A DNA stretch of 64,000 nucleotides from Branchiostoma floridae (Eukaryota > Chordata > Leptocardii > Amphioxiformes > Branchiostomatidae): contig NC_049989.1 of assembly GCF_000003815.2 (NCBI RefSeq), forward strand, positions 20,932,024-20,996,023, in the 5' to 3' direction. This document shows, piece after piece, positions 46,150 through 57,817 of the stretch. The stretch's first letter is position 1, and each line of letters begins with the position of its first letter. The notes under the pieces are model-generated. The model made no database searches, was not told the origin of the DNA, and was given only the letters and a program-made list of their open reading frames with translations. The position numbers were made by a program, and so were the translations under genes.

Positions 46150-46860
46150 TACCCACTTGTTTTCAAAAATCTTTTTTACCGCACTCAACTCAGTTATGGA
46201 ACACTCTTGATTCTAGTGTTCGTTTGTTGAGCGCTGCTCGTTTTAAAAGGTATTTGGTCAAATCTGTTCGCCCTGTTGCTGTACCATATTTTAATTTTGG
46301 ACCGAGATACACCTGCGCTTTACTCACACGTCTTCGCATCGGCACCTGCAGCTTAAACCACAGTCTGTTCATTCGTAACTTAGTTGCGAGTCCTGCTTGC
46401 AGCTGCGGGTGCCGATACGAAAGTATTCCTCATTATCTGCTTCACTGTCCTAATTATGTTCAACAACGTACACTCCTCTTAGACAAACTTGAAAACCTGA
46501 ATATTCCTATGTTAAATTTAAATTCGTTATCTGATAGTTCTTTTGTTTATCTGCTACTTAAAGGATCGGCTTTACTGACATCTGATATAAATTCCCAAAT
46601 TCTCTCCATAACTCAATCATACTTATCCGAAACAAAACGATTTTAATTATTGCTTTTTGACTATCCTTATCATTTACTATTGGTGACATAAGTTTATCCG
46701 TCCGTTTCTTTACAGAATTAGGCGTTCCCGTACCCGTTTCATCTTTTTTGTCCTATGCTGTGTGGTTATTTTGTCTAGTGGTGTCTTTAATATAAGCCTG
46801 TGTGCTTGAGTAGTGGCACCACTATGTTTTTGTATTGTATTAATGTTGCAATAAAAGTTA
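46150..46860 (+). mobile_element. 5'-truncated non-LTR retrotransposon: reverse transcriptase C-terminal region and 3' UTR
   Basis: An open frame to TAA 46644-46646 reads WNTLDSSVR, FKRYL, LLTRLRIGTCSLNH and a Cys/His knuckle (CSCGC with HYLLHCPNY), the usual segment after the polymerase domain in LINE proteins. No polymerase catalytic motif is present. About 200 bp of 3' UTR end in GCAATAAAAG near 46855. It lies about 40 bp after the LRR receptor's likely ancestral stop and may supply its polyadenylation signal. Confidence 0.7.
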
Positions 46861-46901
46861 CCCACTCATGATGATGGCTACATGAAAATACCTCAAAGTC
46901 C

Positions 46902-47040
46902 CAGGGTTGGACAAGTCCACTAGCCTCGTTCTCTCGGGCAAGTGAAAGTGCATGTACTGCCCCACTTGTCCGATCGGGCAAGTAAGATTTGTCCATGAGT
47001 GACATTTTAATACACTTGTTGCTTGATACACTGCTTGTCG
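46902..47040. mobile_element. partial MITE of the CGGGCAAGT family
   Basis: CAGGGTTGGACAAGTCCACT, TCGGGCAAGTGAAAGTGCAT and CACTTGTCCGATCGGGCAAG match 24892-25213 in the same order. The right terminus is missing. Confidence 0.6.
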
Positions 47041-47255
47041 AGGTGTTTTCCTCTTACACATAAACGAACATAAGGGCACACATACAAGGCTACTAACACT
47101 AAATAACAAAGTCAAAAGATAATGATAACGACATGAAAATAAACAAGGAATCAAATAACGTAATGACGTGCAACTGGTATACAAACTTAGGAATAATCAA
47201 ATAAGGCTATAATCAACTAAAACTAAAAACTGTCTGTATCTTATAGGACATCACT

Positions 47256-47930
47256 AACAGGAGCTAGGTACTCATTTCCACCTGAGTGGAGTGAAGAAAT
47301 GGGTACAAAGTGGCTTTCCGAAGGCCAAGGTTACAACATGGGGTCTGCGTTCTTACTCTAAGTCGCTAAAACTTTGAATTTAAGGATATATAAGAGATTG
47401 CTTCACACAAAAGGAAATTACCCGCCAACGGTTCCGTAATCCCCTGTCACCCTCCTCAGGGCAGGACTGACTGCAGCAGGTGATTGTTTCGGTTGCGTGA
47501 AAAGAATGTGTAGCTCACAGCATAGGATATGTTTGCTTATTCTACGCCACAACTTTGAATGTAAGGATATATAAGAGATCATTTCTCACAAAGGAAAATT
47601 ATAAGTGTAGTTGGGTTTTGAGCGTGTTTGAAGTGTGGCTGTCCTCAATAATGTGGCTGTCTCTAATCAAAGTTAGGTTCTCATTTCCACCTGAGTGGAG
47701 TGAAGAAATAGGTCCAAAGTGGCTTTCCCAATGCCAAGGTCACAACATTGGGGTCTGCTTACTTAATCGAAGTCACAACAACTTTGAATATAAGGATATA
47801 TAAGAGATTATCTCTCACAAAAGGAAATTACCCGCCAACGTTTCTATAATCCACTGCCACCTTCCTCAGGGCAGGACTGACTTCAGCAGGTAATTATTTC
47901 GGTTGTGTGAAAAGAATTCTGTTATCCACT
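47256..47930. repeat. about 420-bp duplicated block with sub-repeats
   Basis: TCATTTCCACCTGAGTGGAG (47272, 47681), AAGGATATATAAGAGAT (three times) and CTCAGGGCAGGACTGACT (twice) occur in the same order. No gene. Confidence 0.8.
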
Positions 47931-48239
47931 CATTTAACAGCCTGATGAACCCTTTGACAAAATCGAAACAAATTTATCCTTTTTAACGGGTTTGTTTGAA
48001 TGAAAGGCAATTTGAATAGGCAATGAGCAGAGTTGATGGATAATGGGATTTATTTTGCTAGATGAACACTAGTTTTGAAAGCTTGAAGACTATGTGATGG
48101 AGGGAAACAGTTGTCATCAAGATGGCTCTCTAGTCAAGCAGTCCGAGAAAAGAATCTGTTGCTGCAGACAGGCTGTTCTTCTTCTTTCTCTTGAGGCCAC
48201 CACATAAAGACTTCTGTAGCCTATACACCGACTGTAAGG

Positions 48240-48515
48240 TTTGCACGATCGCACATTGGGGCATGTTCCTACTCTTTTTCAAAAGGTGTGGTGGGTTCTT
48301 TAACGTGCGTGGGCTGTGGCTCCCCAAACCAGGGACCTCCATTAAACCAGGGACCTCCATGTAACGTCCTAGCCCAGGGAAAGTACTCATTTTCACCTGA
48401 GTGAAGTATAAAAGCCATGTAAAATGCCTTGCCAAGGGCACAAGATTGGTGACACGGCAAGACTCGAACTCTGGACCACTTGGTCCTGAGCCAAACACGC
48501 TGTACCACACGATCC
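48240..48515 (-). mobile_element. tRNA-derived SINE
   Basis: Read on the minus strand it starts GGATCGTGTGGTACAGCGTG (A-box-like) and has CCAGAGTTCGAGTCTTGCC (B box) about 35 nt on. Then come CTTGGCAAGGCATTTTACAT, CTTCACTCAGGTGAAAATGA and GCCCACGCACGTTAAAGAAC. The tRNA spacing and extended body fit a SINE, not a functional tRNA (no acceptor stem pairing seen). Confidence 0.65.
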
Positions 48516-48699
48516 CACAGTTGAACAGTAAAACGTTTACGTGCTACACTAGGAGGCTCCGGGCGGGATTTTCATATTGCTTTATTTTTGCTCATTATAC
48601 AATTTATCTTTACTGTCGCGGCCGATTGCTTCATTGTCTCGTCTGTACATTAATACTTTAATGCCAGATTTCGGGAGATGTTGTAAAAGGACAGTAAAC

Positions 48700-48900
48700 A
48701 CGAAAATAAAACATCATCAGCAAAAAAATATTACATCAAAAGGGTCGCCAAAGTTATGGAGAAAAGGGGGCAAACATGATGAAAAAATGAGGGATAGAAG
48801 CAAAGGAATGAGAAAAAGGAAAACAAAGGGAAGAAAAGAAACAATGAACAGAAAAGCGAGGCCACAAAGAAAGAAGAAATGAAAAAAAAAGCAAAAAGCG
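48700..48900 (+). repeat. purine-rich low-complexity tract
   Basis: Almost only A and G with GAAAAGG/AAGAAA words. It leaves open frames on both strands that I do not regard as coding. Confidence 0.7.
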
Positions 48901-49239
48901 GAACGAATAGATGAACGTCCACACTCCTTACCATCTCCAAGGAAGAAAAATGTTTTTCTTATGACGTTTGTACATTTCTTCTTCACCGTCCAAGCGTCAA
49001 GTTGAAAAGAACATACCTCACAGAAAACAAGTTTCAAAACGACGCTTAAGCTAGAAACATTCGAACCCGTGCAAGGAGATGTTAACCAACACATGAGGCC
49101 AAACTTTTTACCTGTTTTGAGGAGTTACGAGATTAGAATCCTACTAAGCCCAGGTCAGGAAGGGTCGTGCTAATAACCTGAACCCGCGGGAGTAGGATCA
49201 GCCCAGAGATCAACTACCGTAATTAAAAACTGCGGGACA

Positions 49240-49612
49240 GGCCCCATAGGCATGATGTCTGCAGAGATGGACACTATCACTGTCCGCGGAGTTCGGGAGA
49301 GTAGGTCCTACAGACATGACGTCTGCGGAGATGGGCAGACGTCACAGTTAAGTTAGGCAGTGAGAGGGCACAAAATGAAAACGATTATAGTTTCACCTAA
49401 AATCTTTGAAAACTATCTTTTTCCTTGAAAATTTGACCCAACCCGGACAATTTGGGGTCATAGAAGCAATTGCAACAGTCCATGGTGTACCGGAAAGTAG
49501 GTCCCACAGGCATGGCCTCTGCGGAGCTGACCGCTATCGACTCCGCGGAGACCGGACTCGTCTGTCCTGGGCGCTATCTGGTCCGCACAGAGGTGTGCGG
49601 AGTGACAGGTGA
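49240..49612 (+). other. possible coding exon with two degenerate copies upstream
   Basis: ATGGCCTCTGCGGAGCTGAC opens MASAELTAIDSAETGLVCPG and runs to a donor-like GTGAGG after GTGACAG (49608). Related wording (CATGATGTCTGCAGAGATGG; CATGACGTCTGCGGAGATGG) occurs at 49252 and 49316. No family recognised; could equally be a tandem repeat. Confidence 0.2.
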
Positions 49613-49689
49613 GGTCAGAGGTGATGGAAGGTCACGTCAGCCCTGTCTCGTGTCCCGCCCTCGGTGTTGGGTCGGTAATTGTGGCTTCT

Positions 49690-51000
49690 GGCGGCGTTAA
49701 TAGAACTACAAAGCCTCTTCTGTAATCTGATGCAGTAATGGTCAACTGATGAAACAACTTATCTAGTTTAGCTCACTGAAGACCTACTTCTCCATTGGTC
49801 GTGTCAGAAAAGACGGAAGGTGGCCTTTCAGGCGTTAATAGAACTACAAAAGTACCAACTTTCGCTGTAATCTCATTTTGGACAGGTCAACTGATGAAAC
49901 AATCGGATCTCCAACCACTTAACCTCACCTAGTTTTCCACTGTCAGTGACAGAGAAGACAGGTAGTGGCCTTTAAAGCGTTAATAATAGAACTACAAAGC
50001 CTCTGCTGCAATCTGATTCTGTACTGGTCAACGGATAAAACAAGTCATCTCGTTTAGCTCATGCCACTGAAGGCCCGCGTTTCCAATGGTCGTGTCAGAA
50101 AAGACAGAAGGTGGCCTTTCAGGCATTAAAAGGACTACAAATCTTTTACTAAAATCTGATTCTGTACTGGTCAACTGATACAATTTGTGATCTCCAAACA
50201 CTTTGCCTCACCTACTTTTCCGCTTGCGTTAATAGAACTACAAAGCCTCTTCTGTGATCTGATTGTGGACTGGTCAACTGATGAAAGAAGCTCACCGAAG
50301 ACTCACTTTTGCAATCGCCATGAAAGAAAAGACGGGCGATGGCCTTTGCGCGCGTTAATAGAACTACAAACGTAACAACCTCCGCTATAATCTCATTCTG
50401 GACTGGTCAACTGATAAAACAAGTGATCTCCAACCACTTAACCTCACCTAGTTTCCCACTGTCACTGACAGAGAAGACAGGCGGTTGTCTTTCAAGCGTT
50501 AATAGAACTACAAAGCCTCTACTAAAATCTGATTCTGGACTGGTTAATTGATGAAACAACTTTTTAAAATATCTCGTTTAGCTTTACTGAAGGCCAACTT
50601 TTCCAATGGTCGTGTCAGAAAAGACAGAAGGTGGCCTTTCAGGCGTGAATAGAATTACAAATCTTTTACAAAAATCTGATTCTGTACTGGTCAACTGATA
50701 AAAAATAAATGATTTACAACCATTTTCCTTACCTACTTTTTCACTAGCAGTGACAGAGCGAAGAGGGGCGGTGGCCATTCGGGCGTTAATAGAACTACAA
50801 AGCCTCTACTAAAATTCTTTACTGGTTTAACCAATAAGAAACAAGTGACCTTAATCAAGATAAGCTCAATGAAGAGCTACTTTTCCACTGGTCGTGACAG
50901 AGAGAAGATAGACGATGGCGTTAATAGAACTACAAGGCCACTACTAATATCTGATTGTATATACTAGTACCAGTCAACCGGTGATAAATAAGTGATCTCG
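49690..51000. repeat. about 135-bp tandem repeat, about ten diverged copies
   Basis: GCGTTAATAGAACTACAAAG recurs near 49694, 49832, 49978, 50121, 50227, 50355, 50498, 50645, 50784 and 50920. Each is followed by AATCTGATT, CTGGTCAACTGATGAAACAA and GTGACAGAGAAGACAG-like wording. Two half-unit variants seem to alternate. Confidence 0.9.
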
Positions 51001-51089
51001 ATCAAGTTCAGTTCAGTGACATGATAATTTACTAGTAGCCGTGACAGAGAAGACAGACGCTATGTACAGTATTTACAGGTTCAGTGTAG

Positions 51090-51295
51090 TGGGGGAAAAT
51101 CCCCTAGCTCTCTTTTGCACGTACAATGAACAGTGGACCACGGCTTGACATCCCATCCTAAGGACTGCATGCAACCCTTTCCAGTAGCGTGCATGTCGGG
51201 TGAGCGACAAAAGCCGGAATTCGAACTCACACCTTCTTAATCAAGAGGCAGGGTTCCCTAACCACCGGACTACACAAGCCATGGGACATAAAGAT
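51090..51295 (-). mobile_element. tRNA-derived SINE
   Basis: On the minus strand GGCTTGTGTAGTCCGGTGGTTAGGG (A box) and GTGTGAGTTCGAATTCCGGC (B box) start it. The body continues through GCATGCACGCTACTGG-like sequence. Head sequence differs from the SINE at 48515. Confidence 0.6.
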
Positions 51296-51825
51296 ATCCT
51301 GTGTTAGGAGAAGATGAGAGACCACTTAAAGAGGGCTATGCGTCCAACACTTAGACAAATCTATGGTGCCACTGATCCCTTCTGATCGCCCAGCGATTGC
51401 CCAACGGTTTCCGCCTTTTGGAAATCGTGCCTAACGTTGAAGGCGGCGGCCCTTCTATCTAAAGCCGGCAGCCCCTTGTTGGAGGACTTTTAATCTCTCT
51501 ACCAACTTTACCAACCCTCTACTAACCTCTCTACCTTCCCTGTCTGCCTACCATTGTCTTCCGAGACAGATGGATGCCAACAAACTAACTTTTGTTAGAG
51601 TAAAGTATGTTCCCAGTGAGACCAGCCAACACTCTGACCATATCTCGGCCACCATAAAACGCCAAGGGAGGTCCTCCCGTATTGACCGAACCCTTTCCCA
51701 TCTCCCCTGCCAGCCCTAGGCGTTACTTCCCGGCTTAGTGGATCAGCTGGTTATTAGATAAACACTGAGCAGTGAGTCCGTCTCTGATACCTGTCTGCAG
51801 ATTTCATGGCAGGGTGCGACTTGAG

Positions 51826-52470
51826 CAATTTGGCGGTTTATCTGGCAGTAAACGTAGCCCGAGGGTTGGACACTCCGATTCGACCTGGTAATAGTTTGTC
51901 GTGTCTCGGGAGAGGGAAAATGTTTAAAAGTTTACAGCCTTGCTGATCCCAAACTGATGTAAGGAACAAATATATGTTTGCTAAAGCAATTTGGCGGTTT
52001 ATCTGGTGGTAAACGTAGCCCGAGGGTTGGACACTCCGATTCAAGCTTCGTCTGGACTTGTTTGACCTGGTAATAGTGTGTTAGGTCTCAAGAGAGGAAA
52101 ATGTTAAAAACTTAAGAACCTTGCTGATCCTAAACTGATGTGAGAAGCGGGTATATGTTTGCTGAAGCAATTTGGTGGTTTATCTGGTGGTTAATGTAGC
52201 CCGAGGGTTGGACACTCCGATTCGAGCTTGTGTGACCTGGTAATAGTTTGTCGTGTCCCGGGAGACGAAAAAAATGTTTAAAAGTTTAGAAGCTTGCTGA
52301 TCCTAAACTGATGTGAGAAACAGATATATCTGGCGGTAAACGTAGCCCGAGGGTTGGACACTCCGATTCAAGCTTCGGCTGGACTTGTCTGACCTGGTAA
52401 TAGTTTGTCTGGTCCCGGGAGAGGAAAGAGGTCCCAAACTTTGGACGCTAGCTGATCCTGAACTGATGTC
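51826..52470. repeat. about 160-180-bp tandem repeat, four copies
   Basis: GTAGCCCGAGGGTTGGACAC recurs at 51856, 52015, 52196 and 52344, with CTTGCTGATCC and AAACTGATGT in each unit. Confidence 0.92.
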
Positions 52471-52548
52471 CGATATGGAAGTGTGTCGACCCAGTTTCGG
52501 CTTACAGATAGGGACACTCCCACCAGCCGAAGCAAGAATAATAGCGAC

Positions 52549-53006
52549 TAGGGCTGGGTACCGGTACAGAAACTTTAGGTCCAGGTCCGGTTCAGGTCCA
52601 GAGGATCAGGTCCGGACCTGAACCTGGACCTGATTCAGTATGTGAAAACTTGTGAATGGACAAAATTCAAAACAATGGTCCATTTCACTAGGAAGAAATC
52701 TGTTTGTGGAGTATTCGACTCCAACTGGCGTTTTAAACCCTACAAGGCTAACTGCGTCTGTACGATTAGCTGTAAACCTTGGTAGAAACGACTACAGTTT
52801 TGTATAGACTCAACGCTACTTCGCTCTTGTTATTTTCTTCGACCGGTAAGCCCAAAACAGTGTGAATGCCCCGATCATATAATCTATTCATTTTCCAATA
52901 GGTCCAACATCCGGTTCTCCAAATTTTTTCAGGTCCGGTTTTTCTGGACCGGTCCAATGAGAAAAACCGGTTTTGTACCGGTACACCGTACCGATACCCA
53001 GCCCTA
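52549..53006. mobile_element. hAT-type MITE with perfect 8-bp target duplication
   Basis: Ends TAGGGCTGGGTACCGGTAC and GTACCGATACCCAGCCCTA are inverted. ATAGCGAC flanks both sides (52541-52548, 53007-53014). The inside repeats GGTCCAGGTCCGG/CCGGACCTG words. No transposase frame. Confidence 0.92.
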
Positions 53007-53489
53007 ATAGCGACTCTACAGCTTCTAAGCATCGGTGGCGTAAAAGTGATCTTGAACCATATAGTAAGGTTCTTTAGGCACAACCAAAGTAGTACTCACT
53101 TCCAACGTTTCCGTGTCTGTCAGATACCATCATCAGGGTAACGTTGGAAGTAAGTACTCCCTGGCTATGACTGAAGAACCTTACTGTATGAATAATTGCC
53201 AACCTAATGAAGTTATTTACGGATGATCTTGAACCAGTTTAATTCAATGAACAGTTAAGCTAATCCAGTTGAGTCCACGAGAAAAGATATACACTATGAG
53301 CAGTATCTAAAGGTTCATTGTACCGGGAAAATATACCCAGAGGTTTCAACATTTATATACAAGCCTAGCAATTTGGAGGTTATGGTCAGACAAAACATGA
53401 CAAAGAAAAACCATACAGATTCAAAAAGTTCTTACATCTGATCTGGCGCAGGGAGGTTTTGCTGTTGTTTCACTCCGATTGGTAATATA

Positions 53490-53503
53490 TATATATATAT
53501 GTA

Positions 53504-53549
<46 letters not shown>
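53490..53549. repeat. AT dinucleotide microsatellite
   Basis: An almost pure (AT)n run with short GT interruptions. The frame through it (53479-53829) is an artefact. Confidence 0.95.
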
Positions 53550-53550
<1 letters not shown>

Positions 53551-53751
53551 GACACCGGCTTGCGGCACATAGATGTAGGAATATGGATACAACGCTGCAT
53601 CGAAAGTGGGTTATGTGGTGCTGTCCTTGGTACTGACGTCACTCTCACTCTCCCAAAAGTCCGGAAGTATTTCTCCGATTTGTATCCAGTTATAGGAAGT
53701 TGTGATGGTCCATCTTCTATGGGGTACTATCTACAACTTGGTATGCAGCCT

Positions 53752-54412
53752 ATCTACCGTGGATTGGTCGGGCTTTCTTCGGTACAGGAGAAGCTTTCCT
53801 CCGCCGGGGTGATCTTTAGCACCCGGTAGAAGTCTTGCGCGGAAGGAGTTTGATCAACCTCGTGATTTGGCAAAAACACGTACTACGTAAGACTCCTACC
53901 TTGGACTTATAAACGACTTGGTCCTCTTTTCATCCACGGTAAGTCCAGTGGTCTGAAAATGGACTTACTCAGGGAGGACTGAAGATGGACTTACTGCCTA
54001 AATTGGTGTAAAGGCCTTACTCTGGATAATAATCCACCAAAACTAACACCAACAGTTCTCAAACATGGCGAAATGGGATGGACTTACTCTGGCACTATCT
54101 CCCCATCCGACGCAAGTAGGTCCACATCCTCTTTTAGTGTGTATAGACCTCTGACCTAACTCTTGATTCTAGACTATGTATTCGTGTGTAAGTCTGGCCT
54201 GTTTTGAGTTGATGTTATTGTATCTGTTTATGTATTTGTCTATATTGTATGCCTTCTGATTTGTATGAGCCCTGAAAGATTAGCTCAATCTGAGCTAAAG
54301 GATATCTCAATGAACTCAATAAACTCACTCATTTTATGTCCAAAGTTTACGTGGATTACTCCGGCGGAGGAAAGCTTCTCATACCCCGGGAAAAGCCCGA
54401 CTAGTCCACGGT
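53752..54412. mobile_element. foldback pair of about 60-bp arms around a 540-bp core
   Basis: The left arm 53752-53813 (TCTACCGTGGATTGGTCGGG, AGAAGCTTTCCTCCGCCGG) is mirrored at 54351-54412. The core ends with ATGAACTCAATAAACTCACTC, a LINE-like tail, so a retroposon end sits inside the foldback. Confidence 0.7.
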
Positions 54413-54847
54413 AGGCTGGAGGGCGGGTTATGCTATCTATAGAAATGTACGACGAAGGCAGCCGTCTGAGTCACTCACATTAGCTTTTATTACAATTGCA
54501 CAATTTTACAGGTCTGCGAGGAATTCATGAACATCAAACTTCTCAAGAACGTCGCTCAAAAAACCTCGCAAACTTCTAACTTTCCACGTACAGCAGCGTC
54601 AAGCTGTCGTCATACAATAAATACTTAACGTCACATTTTATAATATCAATAATATCCTAAACATCGCGTTCTGTATCATACTGTAACAAAGGTAGAAAAT
54701 GTTCTCTCACATACAGGCACAATAGTAGATATACGTACTTACAAACAATATACATGGCTGTCATATCACATATGGCGCTGGGTCGGACCGCTTTTCAAAC
54801 GGGTCGTCATGGAAACCTTCGAATGTCAGACGACATCACGCGCACGT

Positions 54848-54993
54848 CTTCTCCAAGCAGATGTAAGGGGAGGGGAGATTGTGGGTTGTTCTCACTGCCC
54901 CACTTTTTTCCGGACTCGTTAGTTTATGTCAGAAAAAAACGTTGCAGTCAATAAAGGTTACAATCTTCCCTCCCAGCATCTGCTTGGAGATTG
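54848..54993. mobile_element. short MITE with TCTCCAAGCAGATG inverted ends
   Basis: TCTCCAAGCAGATGTAAGG and CAGCATCTGCTTGGAGA face each other over 146 bp. A related element lies at 56297-56410 with GCTCCAAGCAGATGGG and GACATCTGCTTGGAT. Confidence 0.7.
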
Positions 54994-55429
54994 AACGTGT
55001 TACGTCACGACGGTCCAAACGAATAACTTAGGTCACGTGGTGAGATCTCGTCCCCAGGGCTCCGAGAAAGCGGAGTAAAAATAAGTGGATTGAAAATATC
55101 CACAACTTTGCTGCTCAAATTTTTGCTGTCGACAAAAGGTTTTTGCTGTATGAAGGAAAAGAGCCCCGGAGACGAGATCTTGTCTTTTTTTGTTTTTACA
55201 AACTTTGCGGTGTAATAAACAACTTTATAGGGTACAAAACGCCACCTATGCGGTTTGATATGTCGTGGCGGACATATAGTAAAGGTACATGACATTTATG
55301 TGGTGACTTTGTCTTGTGTTTTCGCTACCACTTTTCAGGGACAACATTCCAACATCGAGTCGTTAATTAATACCCCACCAAACAACGTGCACTAAGCCAC
55401 GGTACTACACTCACATCGCCTCAACACAC

Positions 55430-55910
55430 ACTGCGTGCCGTGCGCGTGCGCGGGACGGGACAATTTTCCCGCCATTTCCGCAGAACACTTCCACATAGAC
55501 CGCCCTAACATGCAATCTCTCGACAATTCTACTGTATTTTCTTCCACACATTTCTTACAAAGTCTATGCGGAAATGTTCTACGGGAATTTCAGTGATAAA
55601 ACTCTGACAATCCTTCTCTATATATAAGTTCTATAAATCTCTGTCATGAGTTTACATTTGGTCAAGAGATAATATTCTCTTTTGTACATTCTCAAGGTCA
55701 TGCTTCAACAAGGGCACCGGATCGTATTTCTGTGTCGGGTTGTTTGTATGTTTGTTTGCTTGTTTGTTTGCTGTAGTGATTGTTCTAGTTCTTTCGGTTT
55801 TAAGCCCTTTTTGCTGTGATATGTTTGCAAAACACATTGTCGAAATGAATTTTCGTGCTGAGTGCAGTGACGTCATCTGTCAATCATAAAATCGGGAAAA
55901 TGGCGGGAAC
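55430..55910. promoter_or_regulatory. promoter-like GC-rich stretch, gene unassigned
   Basis: It contains GTGCGCGTGCGCGGG (NRF1-like, about 55440), TTTTCCCGCCATTTCC (E2F-like) and a perfect CRE palindrome TGACGTCA (55868-55875), followed by AAAATGGCGGGAAC at 55896. A 55-aa frame opens at the ATG there without known homology or a clear donor. Promoter activity is inferred. Confidence 0.35.
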
Positions 55911-56296
55911 GCCTTCTGTCCTTAAAAAAAACCTATACGTAACTAAAGGTCTTTCCAAGATCTATGAACGATTCGCACCAAATTTCACAGTCATATTTAA
56001 GTCACGTGCAACCCAAAACTTTCAAAATAAAAACAGCGGTCTACAATCTTACAAAACTTCCTACTAGAAACGCCTCCGCTCCTGAGGCGTCGCCAAAAAA
56101 CACCCGTCACAGAAATGCGACCAGAGGTCCTCCCAAAACCCAGTCTACATGAATGGCAATACTCTATATTTACTGGCCTGTATTTTTGCTGTATATCAAT
56201 AGAAGCTTTGCTGTATGAAGACATCAAACCCCGCCGCCATAGAGCTGTAGTGAAAGGCATCACGGGAAAAACCTTCCAGACTTCTACATTTAGTCA

Positions 56297-56410
56297 GCTC
56301 CAAGCAGATGGGATGAGGGAAATCGTGACGTTTTCTTCGACGGTTGCACGCAAACAATGAGAGCAATCTGGAAACGTGCACGCCCCTCCCCCTGACATCT
56401 GCTTGGATAT
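56297..56410. mobile_element. second TCCAAGCAGATG MITE
   Basis: The inverted ends match those at 54848-54993 while the interior differs (GTGACGTTTTCTTCGACGG). Confidence 0.6.
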
Positions 56411-56572
56411 TATACATTTAGGAATGCAAACCCCTCAGTTTCATACATTATACACACAATTCTTCTTAAATTATTTTTCATCTTCCTCAACCATGTATCA
56501 TTCGCGGGGTGTCTTTTATAAAGAACACCAGTCAAATGTAATGTGACGTGAAAATGTCAGGTATTTACAAAG

Positions 56573-56806
56573 ACCATGGACGGTTGGGTTCCACGGCCGT
56601 GGAAATCGCCATTTTTAGCGGTTAGGGTCATTCACCGAGGTAGTCCACGATCGTGAACAGTGATGATAACGTTCAAGACCATTTAGTGGGTAAATTCTGC
56701 GGCTTTAGCTCAGTAACTTACTAAGCCAAAGCCGCAGAATTCACCCCTAACAGTGGTGAATTTGAATTCCACGGCCGTGAAACTGACGAATCCACGGTCT
56801 TCGGAA
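56573..56806. mobile_element. nested palindromic foldback element
   Basis: Outer arms pair AGACCATGGAC and TTCCACGGCCGTGGAA with AATTCCACGGCCGTGAAA and CCACGGTC. The centre is a hairpin of AATTCTGCGGCTTTAGCT against AAGCCGCAGAATT. No coding frame. Confidence 0.7.
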
Positions 56807-57204
56807 ATAGCTAAGCTTCTGTGATTTTCATGTTCCTAAATTGAAACAGTCCCCTGTGTTTCTTCCCTAGCTATGTCCCCCTACGGAGCGAGCGGTAAAT
56901 GTTAACATTCATAGCATTGCGAGCCATCTGAATCCACTGTAGTCCCTCAAAACCCATCATGTGAGTACAGAAACGTCAATGCAGTGGAACGCCAGCTTGC
57001 ATTTTTTGTATACATTTTCTTTGAAGCGAGCGGGTGAAGCGAAGGGCTTTCGGGTGAGGAACGGGGATGAAATGAACGAGATGATGTTTGCGATAAGAAC
57101 GCTTGAAACGAAACAGGCGCGCGGGAAACCTACACAGACGGCACCGTTAAACTGCAAACCCGCGTTAGAACACCTGGCGCTTCCATGCTGATGATTTTTG
57201 TACA

Positions 57205-57460
57205 GTCATTCAAGAAAACGTGGCTGCTTGATTCCCGGGAAAGCAGCTAGCTAATTCCCGGAAAGCGGCAGCCTGATTCCCGGCAATGCAGCTTCCTCAT
57301 CATCAATGCAGCTTCCTGATTCCCGGGAATGCGGTTGCCTGATTCTCGAGAAAACGATTGTTGAATTCCCGGAAAAGCGGCAGCCTTATTTCTGATTCCA
57401 GGGTACGCGGCTGCATAATTCCCGGCAAAGCGGCAGCCCTAATTCCCGGACATCGCGAAC
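57205..57460. repeat. degenerate about 22-bp tandem repeat
   Basis: GATTCCCGGGAAAGCGGCAG-like units occur about nine times with TTCCCGG cores. Confidence 0.75.
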
Positions 57461-57612
57461 GAACCCGCACTCATCCGGACATGTATCTGCCAATTTCAAG
57501 CTGCAGTGATGGCCCTGATGGACAGCTGACCGCGGGAGCGCACAGATAAGCCGAACTTCATTTTCCCGCGGGCCATAAAAAAACGCCGGCAGCATCGCAA
57601 TCAGGTTTGGAG

Positions 57613-57817
57613 ATAGCCTCCATAGCAGGCTCTCTGGGGGCCTTTATTTTGGCTCATAATACACGTTTGCTAGCCATTTCTTTTTGTACTGGATCGCTGA
57701 TTGCCAGCCGTCGTGGATTTCTTGGCCCCTCTGCAATCAGCGATCAACAAATGGCCAGCAAAAGTGTATTATGAGCCCAATAAAGGCCCCCACCAGAGAG
57801 CCTGCTATGGAGGCTAT
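57613..57817. repeat. inverted repeat, arms about 87 bp, loop about 30 bp
   Basis: ATAGCCTCCATAGCAGGCTC at the left is matched by GAGCCTGCTATGGAGGCTAT at the right. The arms also share TAATACAC and GATCGCTGATTGC. Arms are over 85 percent identical by eye. Confidence 0.85.

Noticed and set aside
46122-46646. Independent host gene of 174 aa
   Set aside because: The sequence and Cys/His knuckle are those of a LINE protein C-terminus, followed by a LINE-like 3' UTR; no polymerase or start context.
48130-48510. 126-aa minus-strand protein
   Set aside because: Read-through of a tRNA-derived SINE.
48400-48515. Functional tRNA gene
   Set aside because: A and B boxes are present but no acceptor-stem pairing or cloverleaf; extended SINE body follows.
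53479-53829. 116-aa frame beginning in poly-Ile/Tyr
   Set aside because: Starts in an AT microsatellite and continues into a dispersed repeat (CCGGAAGTATTTCTCCGATT also near 11500).
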